NCBI GenBank assembly: GCA_046760905.1
Contig: JBHIFB010000036.1
Location: 1 to 25,759, forward strand
Source: JBHIFB01 sp046760905
GTDB lineage: Bacteria > Gemmatimonadota > CAZMKB01
DNA length: 25,759 nt
Reading direction: 5' to 3'
Below, piece by piece: positions 15,066-23,100 of this stretch. The notes under the pieces were generated by a model. It did no database searches. It was given only the letters and a program-made list of their open reading frames with translations, and was not told where the DNA came from. The translations under genes and the position numbers were made by a program. Every line of letters starts with the position of its first letter. Positions within the stretch are counted from its first letter, which is position 1.

Positions 15066-16883
15066 ATGAGGCGAAAGATCCTGTTCTACCTGATTTATGG
15101 ATTGATCTGCTATTCCATGTTCATCAGCTCCGCCTATGCCGGTGACGATGGCTCACCGCAGGCAAGGGCTGATGCTTTTCTCGATTTGTATAACTCTCTT
15201 TTCGTGGGGATCTTCAATGTGACGGAAGAGAGCGCCTGGGATGCCCAGGTAGATGTGACTCCCGAACACGATGGTGCCCGCGTGGCTTCCGGCAGAGCCC
15301 TCGCCGCCTTCTTGGGCGATAAAGCGGTCATTGAAACAGCTCGTGAGCTCCTGAACTTCGAGAAGGATCTCAGACCGCTAACGATAAGGCAACTAAAGAT
15401 GATAATGCTCAATGCGGCAGGATCTCCCGGAACGATTCCGGAGGTTGTTAAGAAGAGGGTCGAGGCCGAGAGTAAGCAATCCAGTACCCTCGACTCATTC
15501 CAGTTCTGTCTCGAAAGGAAAGGGAACGAATGCGTCAGGCCCGTTAGTGCAAATGATATCGATGACCTTCTTCTTAGTTCCAACGATTTGCAAGAGCGAC
15601 TTCGAGTCTGGGAGGCATCCAAGGAAATCGGACCGGTGCTAAAACCCGGACTCGTGGAGCTTCAGAAACTTCGCAACCAGGTCGCACGGGAGATGGGTTT
15701 CAACTCGTTCTTCGACTTACAGGTGGCGGATTACGGCATGACTGTCGAGGAGATGATGGAAATGACGGCCCAATGGGTTGAGACAATCCGCCCACTTTAT
15801 GAGCAGCTGCATTGCTGGGCCAAGCATTTACTGGCAGACCGCTATGGAGTCCCAGTCCCGAAGAAGATTCCCGCTCATTGGATTGCCAATAGATGGTCGC
15901 AGAACTGGCCAGGACTGGTTGAAAGTGTTAATCTGGACAAGTACTTTGCGAATAAGGATCCGGAATGGATCGTGAAGCAGGCGGAAGCTTTCTATGTATC
16001 AATGGGCTTCGACCCCCTGCCCCAGTCATTCTGGGATAAGTCGGATCTCTATCCTCTGCCCCCTGATTCCAAGCGGAGAAAGAACGCTCATGCATCTGCA
16101 TGGCACGTGAATCTCAATGATGACGTACGCTCACTTATGAGCGTCCAACCCAATACCCGCTGGTTCTCGACCAGTCACCATGAGCTCGGGCATATTTACT
16201 ACTATATATCGTACACAAGGCCGGAGGTTCCGCCTGTGTTACGCGAGGGGGCAAACAGAGGTTTTCATGAAGGAATTGGCGAACTGATCTCCATCGCCTC
16301 GCTGCAAGTCCCCTACCTGAAGGAGGTAGGCATTCTTCCGGCCGATGTCCAAATAGATCAGATCCAATGGCTCCTCAACGAAGCACTTGAGCAGACAATC
16401 GCATTTCTCCCTTGGTCTGCCGGAGTAATGACCTCATGGGAACATGACTTTTACGAAGAGGAGCTTGAGCCGAATCAGTGGAACCATCGCTGGTGGCAAT
16501 ATGTTGCTCAATTTCAGGGAATCGAGCCACCAAGACCTCGAGGAGAGGAATTTTGCGACCCTGCAACCAAAACTCACATCAACGACGATCCGGCACAATA
16601 TTACGACTACGCCTTCGCCACCGTGCTGAAATATCAGCTCCATGACCATATCGCACGTGAGATCCTAAAAACCGATCCATACAATGCAAACTACTACGGC
16701 AGTCAGGAAGTCGGCGCATTCCTTCGTGATCTTATGGCCCAGGGACATACACGTGATTGGCGAGAACTACTTCGTGAAACAACTGGTGAGGATCTTAGTA
16801 CCCGTGCGATGATGGAGTATTTCGAGCCTTTGATGAACTATCTTGTAAAAGTTAACGAGGATTGTGACTGTTCCTGGGAGTGA
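15066..16883 (+). CDS. Secreted M2-family metallopeptidase (bacterial ACE-like dipeptidyl carboxypeptidase)
   Basis: The zinc site is HHELGH with ligands His372 and His376 and catalytic Glu373, followed by EGANRGFHEGIGE, where Glu402 is the third ligand. This is the same arrangement as HEMGH...EGANPGFHEAIGD in angiotensin-converting enzyme. The 605-residue length and the family's helical segments (ISANDIDDLL-like region, VQPNTRWFSTSHHELGH, ALEQTIAFLPWSAGVMTSWEHDFYE) support M2. These enzymes remove C-terminal dipeptides from oligopeptides. ATG 15066 was chosen because AAGGAG (15054-15059) lies six bases upstream and a signal peptide follows at once (RRKILFYLIYGLICYSMF...SSAYA-GDDG). The frame is open to 15009, but that adds 19 residues before the signal. 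It has its own promoter and converges on rluD. Confidence 0.93.
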   Translation: MRRKILFYLIYGLICYSMFISSAYAGDDGSPQARADAFLDLYNSLFVGIFNVTEESAWDAQVDVTPEHDGARVASGRALAAFLGDKAVIETARELLNFEKDLRPLTIRQLKMIMLNAAGSPGTIPEVVKKRVEAESKQSSTLDSFQFCLERKGNECVRPVSANDIDDLLLSSNDLQERLRVWEASKEIGPVLKPGLVELQKLRNQVAREMGFNSFFDLQVADYGMTVEEMMEMTAQWVETIRPLYEQLHCWAKHLLADRYGVPVPKKIPAHWIANRWSQNWPGLVESVNLDKYFANKDPEWIVKQAEAFYVSMGFDPLPQSFWDKSDLYPLPPDSKRRKNAHASAWHVNLNDDVRSLMSVQPNTRWFSTSHHELGHIYYYISYTRPEVPPVLREGANRGFHEGIGELISIASLQVPYLKEVGILPADVQIDQIQWLLNEALEQTIAFLPWSAGVMTSWEHDFYEEELEPNQWNHRWWQYVAQFQGIEPPRPRGEEFCDPATKTHINDDPAQYYDYAFATVLKYQLHDHIAREILKTDPYNANYYGSQEVGAFLRDLMAQGHTRDWRELLRETTGEDLSTRAMMEYFEPLMNYLVKVNEDCDCSWE

Positions 16884-16910
16884 GCAAGTCACTGTAGAGG
16901 ACTGCAATCA

Positions 16911-16940
16911 TCTAAAATAGCAGTGAGGAGACCTCAACTG
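16911..16940 (-). terminator. Rho-independent-like terminator of the panC-rluD operon
   Basis: On the minus strand the hairpin CAGTTGAGG-tct-CCTCACTG (16940-16921; eight pairs with one bulged base) is followed by CTATTTTAGA (16920-16911). The left arm contains the TGA stop of rluD at 16936-16934. On the plus strand no T-run follows the stem, so it is a weaker candidate for the M2 gene, whose stop is 37 bases away. Confidence 0.6.
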
Positions 16941-17923
16941 TCATATGTGCTTCTCAGCAATTTGAGTATGCGCCTCAGGTCAGCTGGTAGAGGAGAGGTA
17001 AATCCCATATGCCCCCCTCCCACCGGGTGTGTAAACGTCAACTTATATGCATGAAGGGCCGGGCGTTGGATAAGCCTGAGGATCTGGTGAGCAAGTTTCC
17101 TCCCCTCTCCCATGAATCCTGCCTCTCGGCCCTCACCACCACCATAAGTCGGGTCTCCCACGATTGGATGGCCTATAGATGAGAAATGCACTCTTATCTG
17201 GTGAGTTCGTCCGGTATCAAGAGATACCTCTACGAAATCGCAAACATCGAAGCTCTCAAGAACCTTATAATGCGTTACCGCTTCTCTCTGTCTGCTTGCA
17301 TATGTCGACATTTTCTTCCTATCGTGAGGGTGTCTCCCGATCCCGGCATCGATCGTCCCTTCGAGCTCTCTCAGGTGCCCCCAAACGATCGCCAGATATC
17401 GTCTCGAGATCCTCCTCTCCTTCATTTCCGTTGTTAGCATATCCTTCACATTATCTTTCTTGGCGACAAGGATCAATCCGGTGGTGTCCTTATCCAGCCG
17501 ATGTACGATTCCAGGATTCGCCCTGCCTCGCTCAATGCCATTCCGGAGGTGATAAAGAAGAGCATTGTATAGCGTTCCCGTGTAATGACCAGGTGCTGGG
17601 TGAACTACCATGTCAGAAGGCTTGTTGATAACAAGGAGTGAGGGATCCTCATAAATGATGTCGATTTCGATGTCTTCTGGCTCAACGGGAGGTGGGGCCT
17701 TTGATTCTATTGGAGCTATGCTTATCCTATCTCCGTCTTTGACACGATAATGGGGTGTGGTTCGCTCTCCATTTATCAGAACAAGATTCCGTTGGATGGC
17801 TTTTTTAACACGGGTTCTGGATATTCGGAACCTGGATGAAAGGAACCTGTCTATCCTTTCTCCAGCTTCCCCGCCCTTCACTGCGATTTCTCGTATTCCG
17901 TCTTCAGTCTGCACGCAGGTCAT
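16934..17923 (-). CDS. rluD: RluA/RluD-family 23S rRNA pseudouridine synthase
   Basis: An S4 RNA-binding domain covers about residues 20-72 (GERIDRFLSSRF...RVKDGDRISI) and the catalytic domain follows. The signature HRLDKDTTG at 141-149 contains the catalytic Asp144. VINKPSDMVVHPAPGH and LDTGRTHQIRVHFSSIGHPIVGDPTYG are the other conserved blocks. The 329-residue length fits RluD, which converts uridines in helix 69 of 23S rRNA to pseudouridine, although RluA and RluC relatives share these motifs. Its start overlaps the end of lspA by 20 bases. GAGG lies very close to the ATG, so a GTG three codons inside is a possible alternative. The position directly after lspA equals that of ylyB in Bacillus subtilis. 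It is the last gene of the operon. Confidence 0.93.
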   Translation of the reverse strand: MTCVQTEDGIREIAVKGGEAGERIDRFLSSRFRISRTRVKKAIQRNLVLINGERTTPHYRVKDGDRISIAPIESKAPPPVEPEDIEIDIIYEDPSLLVINKPSDMVVHPAPGHYTGTLYNALLYHLRNGIERGRANPGIVHRLDKDTTGLILVAKKDNVKDMLTTEMKERRISRRYLAIVWGHLRELEGTIDAGIGRHPHDRKKMSTYASRQREAVTHYKVLESFDVCDFVEVSLDTGRTHQIRVHFSSIGHPIVGDPTYGGGEGREAGFMGEGRKLAHQILRLIQRPALHAYKLTFTHPVGGGHMGFTSPLPADLRRILKLLRSTYDS

Positions 17924-18431
17924 TCCTCTTCTGAGACTTGCTCCTGCGGGTGAGTTTCATGGCTAACAGGAGGGCACCCGCCGTCACAGCTAAGTCAGCA
18001 ACATTGAAGATCGGCCATCTCAGTTTGTTAATCCCTATGTCTATGAAGTCCCTTACTTCCCCGAAGAGGATTCTGTCGTATAAATTTCCCACGGCTCCAC
18101 TCAATATTAGTACGAGGCCTACACCCTGCCACTTTAAATCGATGGGAAGACGTAGATAGTAGAAGGCGATGAGGATAGCAGCAAGGAAGGATACAACCAG
18201 AACTATGCTACCTGTGGATTCACCAACTGATAGGCCGAATATCGCACCTTTATTATGTATGTAAGTGATTCGTAGGATCCCATCGAGAACATCGAACGAT
18301 TGCCCCAGAGTCAATGCCTTGGAAACAACTGCCTTGCTGAGGAGATCGAGAATGAGAGTGAAGCCACCCAGCCCAAAGAGAACGATCAGTTTCCTGGTCG
18401 TCTGTGTAGCTCCTGGACTACGAGATCCCAC
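17904..18431 (-). CDS. lspA: Lipoprotein signal peptidase II
   Basis: This aspartic peptidase of the inner membrane cuts the signal peptide of prolipoproteins before the lipidated Cys. Four hydrophobic segments are visible (KLIVLFGLGGFTLILDLLS; the IFGLSVGEST region; IVLVVSFLAAILIAFYYL; the LVLILSGAVGNL and ADLAVTAGALLLAM stretches). The conserved motifs are GNLYDRILFGEVRDF and FNVADLAVTAG, whose Asp residues in RDF and VAD form the catalytic pair. I chose GTG 18431 because AAGGA lies five bases upstream and it gives 175 residues. The ATG at 18470 has no ribosome site and would add 13 residues inside the preceding gene. The gene overlaps its upstream neighbour by 14 bases and rluD by 20, so all three are cotranslated. 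Its presence implies that lipoproteins are made. Confidence 0.95.
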   Translation of the reverse strand: MGSRSPGATQTTRKLIVLFGLGGFTLILDLLSKAVVSKALTLGQSFDVLDGILRITYIHNKGAIFGLSVGESTGSIVLVVSFLAAILIAFYYLRLPIDLKWQGVGLVLILSGAVGNLYDRILFGEVRDFIDIGINKLRWPIFNVADLAVTAGALLLAMKLTRRSKSQKRNDLRAD

Positions 18432-18861
18432 TTTCTTCCTTCGACTTGCACTCGATACAAAGGCGTGCATGAGGGAGTGCGTCCAGCCTCATCTTCTGGA
18501 TCTTCTTGTTGCAGACTTCGCAAACGCCGTAGTTCTCACCCTTGTAAAGTCTTCTCAGGGCCTCATCAATGTGGTATAGAAGCCTTCCTTCCTGAGAGGC
18601 GAACAGGAATGCCTTCTCACGTTCCATGGCATCGGTCCCCATGTCAGCCATGTGGAAGGAATACGATGAAAGATCCCCTGATGAATCCTTCAAAGTGTTT
18701 GCATAGTTCTTGCCGAAGATCCCAAGCTGCTTGAGTACTTTCTCCCTTTCCTCGAGGAGCCTCTTCTCAAAATATCGCAAATCCTTATCACTATATCCGC
18801 TCTTCTTGCGTGTCTTACCCGATTTTTTCTTTTTTACTTTTTTAACTTTCTTCTCCGCCAT
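18418..18861 (-). CDS. TraR/DksA-family C4 zinc-finger protein (YlyA-like)
   Basis: The 147-residue protein has a very Lys-rich N terminus (KKVKKVKKKK), a helical pair with DLRYFEKRLLEEREKVLKQL and SSYSFHMADMGTDAMERE, and a C-terminal zinc finger with Cys114, Cys117, Cys135 and Cys138 (CEVC...LCIEC). DksA-type proteins insert a coiled coil into the RNA polymerase secondary channel and tune transcription with or without ppGpp. The acidic tip in E. coli DksA is DxxDxA, and here MADMGTDA is related but not identical. ATG 18861 lies four bases after the ileS stop and is preceded by GAGGAATAGGAGA. Starts at 18876 (ATG) and 18879 (TTG) would lie inside ileS. Position between ileS and lspA is the same as ylyA in Bacillus subtilis. 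Confidence 0.9.
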   Translation of the reverse strand: MAEKKVKKVKKKKSGKTRKKSGYSDKDLRYFEKRLLEEREKVLKQLGIFGKNYANTLKDSSGDLSSYSFHMADMGTDAMEREKAFLFASQEGRLLYHIDEALRRLYKGENYGVCEVCNKKIQKMRLDALPHARLCIECKSKEESGIS

Positions 18862-18865
18862 TCTC

Positions 18866-21682
18866 CTATTCCTCATCAAGATTTATAAGACATTTATGGC
18901 AAATGTTCGGGTGTTCGGAGGATTCGCCAACCGATTCGCTGTAATTCCAGCATCTTGCACACTTTGCGCCAGAGGCTCGCCTAACACCCACAACGATTTT
19001 ACCCTCGAGATCTTCAATCCTCACATCGTAATCGTCAGGTTCCCCCTGGGAAACCTCGACTTCGGAAACGATTAAGATTTGGGAAAGCTCATCTCTGTAT
19101 TTGTTGAGAATCTCCCTCAGGTCATTCTCATCCGTATATATGCCAACAGCTGCTTCAAGAGATGAACCAATCGATTTTTTCATCCTTGCTTCTTCGAGGC
19201 ACTTCAAAACACTGGTTCTAATCGCGAGAAGGGTTTCCCATTCATCCAGGAAGCCTTCTTCCATAACTAGTTCCTGCGGTTCGGGAAATCGCTCCCAGTG
19301 AACGCTTGTATCCCGAGGGCACCAGGAGATTTCTTTCCATACTTCTTCGCTGGTGAACGGTAGAATTGGAGCAATAATCCTTACTAGCGCATCCAGGATT
19401 TCTTTGAGTACGGTCTGCGCGGCTCTCCTTGGTTTCGACTTCTTACCGAATGTATACAGTCGATCTTTCAGGATGTCGAAATAGAAAGAAGAGAGATTAA
19501 CCGTGCAGTAATTGTTGATGAGATGAAAAACCTGATGAAACTCAAGTTTGTCGTAGAAATGTAAGGCTCTCTCCTTGAAGCGTTGGAGATCATAAAGGGC
19601 ATAAATATCGACGGCCCAGAACTCACCCTGATCTATCGAATCCGCTTCCGGTGTAAAATCGGAAAGATTTCCGAGGAGGTATTTACAAGTGTTTCTGATC
19701 TTCCTGTACACATCTCTGGCCTGCATTATATTCTCGTCAGAGAAACGTATATCTGCCCTGAAGTCATTCGCAGCAGTCCAGAGTCTCAATATGTCCGCAC
19801 CATTGTTTTCCATTATATCGATAGGCGAAACAACGTTGCCAAGAGACTTATGCATGGCCCTCCCCTCTTCATCGAGGATCCAGCCATGAGTAACAACCAT
19901 TTTATATGGTGCCTTCTCCTCCGTAGCAACCGAGACGAGTAAGGATGTATTGAACCAGCCTCGGTGTTGATCTGAGCCTTCAAAATACACATCCGCCGGA
20001 AATCTCAGCCCTCTTGATTCTTTCAAGGCTACTTTGTGAGATGATCCCGACTCGAACCACACATCCAGGATATCGGTTTCCTTCCTCAAAGCTCTACTGC
20101 CGCATTGCGGACACTCTCGGAAGCCATCAGGCAGGAAATGCTCAACTTCCTGCTCGAACCAGCTATCCCCCCCCTCTTTTTCAACCACTTCGGCTATATG
20201 ATGTATAAGCGTTGCATCCAGAATTGGGTCATCACACTCAGTGCAAAAGACAACCGGGAGCCCTATCCCCCACACTCTCTGCCTCGAGAGACACCAATCA
20301 GGCCGTGATCCTACCATTCCCATGATACGGTTCTTGCTACCAGCCGGAATCCAATCCACACGGTCAATCTCACGTAGAGCCTTCTCTCTCATCCCTGCAT
20401 GGTCGACAGACAGAAACCATTGCACCGTGGTCCTGAAAATGAGCGGTTTCTTGCATCTCCAGCAGTGAGGATATTGGTGATGGATCTCACCATGATCCAG
20501 AAGCGATCCTCTTTTCGAGAGATCTTCGATGATCACAGGATTAGCAGCCTCGACTTCCAGTCCCTCGTAAATGCCTGCCTCATCCGTAAACTTCCCCTCC
20601 TCGTCAACGGGACACAGTATCTCAAGACCCTCCGCCTGGCCAACGAGAAAATCTTCATGCCCATGTCCAGGTGCGGTGTGAACCACTCCTGTGCCGTCCT
20701 CTAGGGTTACATGCAATGCAAGGTATAGTGGAGATGGCCTTTCGAACAACGGGTGCTTGAACACAAGACCCCGAAGATCTTTACCCTTGTATTTTGCTAT
20801 TATGCTGTAATCATCTACACCTAATGACTCCATTACGATCGGAACGAGGCGTTCAGCCATCAAATAGACGGCCCCTCCCTGCTTCACGAGTGCATAGTCA
20901 TAATCCGGATGAACCACAACCGCCATATTCGCCGGAATGGTCCAGGGAGTTGTTGTCCACACCATGATGTATCTCTTGGCATCCCGGGGGAATAGGCCGG
21001 CGGGATCATCAGTGAGTTCGAATCTCAATGTGATTGAATGAGACATCTTCTCCCTGTACTCTATTTCGGCTTCTGCGAGCGCCGTGCGACAGGTCGTACA
21101 CCAGTGGATGGGACGAAGCCCACGATATACAAAGCCTTTCTCAACCAGCTGTCCGAAGATGTGGAGAATGGTGGATTCGTACTCCCGCGACATAGTGAGG
21201 TAGGGATTATCCCATTCACCCCAAACTCCAAGGGCTTTGAACTCTTCTTTCTGTACCTCGACGAACTTTGAAGCATACTCCCTACACATTCTCCTCATCT
21301 CGGGAGTATCGGCTTTCTTCTTCTCCTTCTGGAGCTGTTTCATAACCTGCATCTCAATTGGCATGCCATGGTTGTCCCAGCCTGGTAAATATGGAGAATC
21401 ATAACCCATCATACTTTTTGATCTTACTATGATATCCTTAACTATTTTATTAACTGCAGTTCCCATGTGTATGTGACCATTGGAATAAGGCGGTCCATCA
21501 TGGAGTATAAATTTCGGTTCCCCTTCTCTGATTTCCCTGAGCCTGCGATAGGCTCCAATTGTATCCCACCATTTCAGGATTTCGGGTTCCTTCTGCCTGA
21601 GATTACCTCTCATCGGGAATCTTGCATAGGGAAGATTCAGAGTATCCTTGTAGTTTTCGATTTTCGCCCCAGACTGGTTCAT
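18866..21682 (-). CDS. ileS: Isoleucyl-tRNA synthetase
   Basis: This class Ia synthetase charges tRNA-Ile in the cytoplasm and edits misactivated valine. PPYSNGHIHMGTA holds the HIGH-type motif at residues 70-73, LPGWDNHGMPIE follows, and GSRPDWCLSRQRVWG and DVWFESGSSH are family blocks. The second signature, near residue 610, reads EGRAMHKSLGN rather than KMSKSLGN. The C-terminal zinc site is intact (Cys908, Cys911, Cys928, Cys931 in CARCWNY...CHKC). Length is 938 residues, normal for the bacterial enzyme with a C-terminal zinc finger. AGGA four bases before the ATG serves as ribosome site, and the gap to the phosphorylase gene upstream is 19 bases. Editing-site sequence TTTPWTIPANMAV is present. 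The order divIVA...ileS-ylyA-lspA-rluD is conserved with Gram-positive bacteria. Confidence 0.97.
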   Translation of the reverse strand: MNQSGAKIENYKDTLNLPYARFPMRGNLRQKEPEILKWWDTIGAYRRLREIREGEPKFILHDGPPYSNGHIHMGTAVNKIVKDIIVRSKSMMGYDSPYLPGWDNHGMPIEMQVMKQLQKEKKKADTPEMRRMCREYASKFVEVQKEEFKALGVWGEWDNPYLTMSREYESTILHIFGQLVEKGFVYRGLRPIHWCTTCRTALAEAEIEYREKMSHSITLRFELTDDPAGLFPRDAKRYIMVWTTTPWTIPANMAVVVHPDYDYALVKQGGAVYLMAERLVPIVMESLGVDDYSIIAKYKGKDLRGLVFKHPLFERPSPLYLALHVTLEDGTGVVHTAPGHGHEDFLVGQAEGLEILCPVDEEGKFTDEAGIYEGLEVEAANPVIIEDLSKRGSLLDHGEIHHQYPHCWRCKKPLIFRTTVQWFLSVDHAGMREKALREIDRVDWIPAGSKNRIMGMVGSRPDWCLSRQRVWGIGLPVVFCTECDDPILDATLIHHIAEVVEKEGGDSWFEQEVEHFLPDGFRECPQCGSRALRKETDILDVWFESGSSHKVALKESRGLRFPADVYFEGSDQHRGWFNTSLLVSVATEEKAPYKMVVTHGWILDEEGRAMHKSLGNVVSPIDIMENNGADILRLWTAANDFRADIRFSDENIMQARDVYRKIRNTCKYLLGNLSDFTPEADSIDQGEFWAVDIYALYDLQRFKERALHFYDKLEFHQVFHLINNYCTVNLSSFYFDILKDRLYTFGKKSKPRRAAQTVLKEILDALVRIIAPILPFTSEEVWKEISWCPRDTSVHWERFPEPQELVMEEGFLDEWETLLAIRTSVLKCLEEARMKKSIGSSLEAAVGIYTDENDLREILNKYRDELSQILIVSEVEVSQGEPDDYDVRIEDLEGKIVVGVRRASGAKCARCWNYSESVGESSEHPNICHKCLINLDEE

Positions 21683-21701
21683 AATTTCCTGTTCTTTTGC
21701 C

Positions 21702-22547
21702 TCAGAGCCTACGCTTGTGCTTACTGATCACACCTTTTATCAAAGTCAATAATTTCGGTTCGGCTCCTTTGGCCGTTTCGATGATCTTCTTGATATCCAC
21801 GGGCTCTAGAGCATCCGGCAGACACTGGTCCGTGATGACTGCTAGCGCCAGTATTTCTAGCCCCGATTGTACGGCCACTATCACCTCCGGGACCGTTGAC
21901 ATACCGACCACATCGGCTCCTATTTCTCGAAGAAATCGATACTCCGCTTTCGTCTCGAGATTCGGTCCAGAAACTGCTACATAAACTCCCTTCCTCAGGG
22001 GAATCTTCGCTTCAAGAGCGATCTGTTCAGCAAGTTCCATAAGAACCGGTGAGTAGGGTTGAGACATATCCGGAAATCTGGGACCGAGCTCATCGTCGTT
22101 AATGCCGATGAGCGGATTGTCACCGATGAGGTTGATATGATCCGCTATAACCATTATGTCGCCGGGGTACATGAACGGATTCATTCCCCCGCATGCACTG
22201 GATAGGATGAGACTTCCTATACCCAAGGATTTCATAACTCTGACGGGAAAGGTAACTTCCTGCATTGAGTATCCTTCATAATAGTGAAACCTCCCCTCCA
22301 TCGCCACGACATCTTTGTTCACAAGCTTCCCGAATATCAGATTACCGGCATGAAACTCTACTGTTGAGAGTGGGAAATGAGGTATGTCATTATAGGGGAT
22401 CTTAATTTCGACCTCGATCTCATTAGAGAGACCCCCCAGACCACTTCCCAGGATTATCCCGATCTCAGGAGCAATATCTGTTCTTTCTCTGATGAATCCA
22501 TGGGCGGTTTCAAGCATATTCTTGATTTCTCTGCCAGAAAGAGCCAC
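21702..22547 (-). CDS. punA: Trimeric (class I) purine nucleoside phosphorylase
   Basis: The enzyme splits purine nucleosides with phosphate into base and ribose 1-phosphate for salvage. Family sites are clear: ILGSGLGGL (phosphate-binding Ser), EGRFHYYEGY, SSACGGMNP...GDIMVIADHINL, and GPNLETKAEYRFLREIGADVVGMSTVPEV, which includes the base-binding Glu (human Glu201) and Met219. The second base-contacting residue, Asn243 in human PNP, is replaced here by Asp (VITDQCLPD, codon 21828-21830). In methylthioadenosine phosphorylase this position is also Asp, so 6-aminopurines may be accepted. I chose GTG 22547, ten bases after the divIVA stop and just after AAGGGGGAG. The ATG at 22583 lies inside divIVA, and an ATG at 22517 is also possible. 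Its place between divIVA and ileS is unusual for this cluster. Confidence 0.92.
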   Translation of the reverse strand: MALSGREIKNMLETAHGFIRERTDIAPEIGIILGSGLGGLSNEIEVEIKIPYNDIPHFPLSTVEFHAGNLIFGKLVNKDVVAMEGRFHYYEGYSMQEVTFPVRVMKSLGIGSLILSSACGGMNPFMYPGDIMVIADHINLIGDNPLIGINDDELGPRFPDMSQPYSPVLMELAEQIALEAKIPLRKGVYVAVSGPNLETKAEYRFLREIGADVVGMSTVPEVIVAVQSGLEILALAVITDQCLPDALEPVDIKKIIETAKGAEPKLLTLIKGVISKHKRRL

Positions 22548-22557
22548 ATTCTCCCCC

Positions 22558-23091
22558 TTAATCTCTTGCTTCACCTGATTCACCCGAATTTATATTCAAA
22601 CTCATTTTTCGTTCCTCTACTCCCTCCTCTTCCACCGATTCGCTCTCTATGAAGTCCGAGAGCAGGCTCAGCTGTTCGTTCAAGAAGGATTTCAATTTCA
22701 TCAGACTTTCCCTTTTAATCCTGCCCAGCTCATTAACCTGGTCGCTGAGCCTCTCGGACTCCTGTCTGGCCTCCTGAATGATTTTTTCAGATTCGATCCT
22801 GGCATCCTTTATTATGAGATCAGCCTCTTTCTTGGCGTTCTCACGGCTCTCTGAAAGAGCTCTCTGAGCTGATAGGAGCGCATCATTCATCGCCCGTTCC
22901 ATGCTCTTATAATCCTCGATTTGCTTATCCAAAGTGCGAACTCCCTCAGAAAGACTAATGTTCTCCTTGAGTATCTTCTCGAACTCTTCTGCCACCATAT
23001 CCAGGAAAGTCCTGACTTCAATAGGATCATAACCCCTCATTACTTTGCGGAAAACTTGCTTCTTCAGATCAAGAGGAGTAATTTTCACCAT
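22558..23091 (-). CDS. divIVA: DivIVA-domain protein
   Basis: The N-terminal ~40 residues (ITPLDLKKQVFRKVMRGYD, then EVRTFLDMVAEEFEKIL) carry the DivIVA membrane-binding motif, including the RGYDPIEV turn. A long charged coiled coil follows (residues ~45-150, heptads rich in Glu, Lys, Ala and Leu). The acidic C-terminal tail has EEEGVEERK. Length is 177 residues. DivIVA proteins bind negatively curved membrane and recruit division, polarity or envelope-growth factors. The ribosome site GGGAG is three bases before the ATG, and the gap to yggS is nine bases. Its neighbours yggS, ileS, lspA and rluD match the Gram-positive division cluster, but sepF, yggT and ylmH are absent here. Which partners it recruits cannot be read from the sequence. 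Confidence 0.92.
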   Translation of the reverse strand: MVKITPLDLKKQVFRKVMRGYDPIEVRTFLDMVAEEFEKILKENISLSEGVRTLDKQIEDYKSMERAMNDALLSAQRALSESRENAKKEADLIIKDARIESEKIIQEARQESERLSDQVNELGRIKRESLMKLKSFLNEQLSLLSDFIESESVEEEGVEERKMSLNINSGESGEARD

Positions 23092-23100
23092 AATCTCCCA

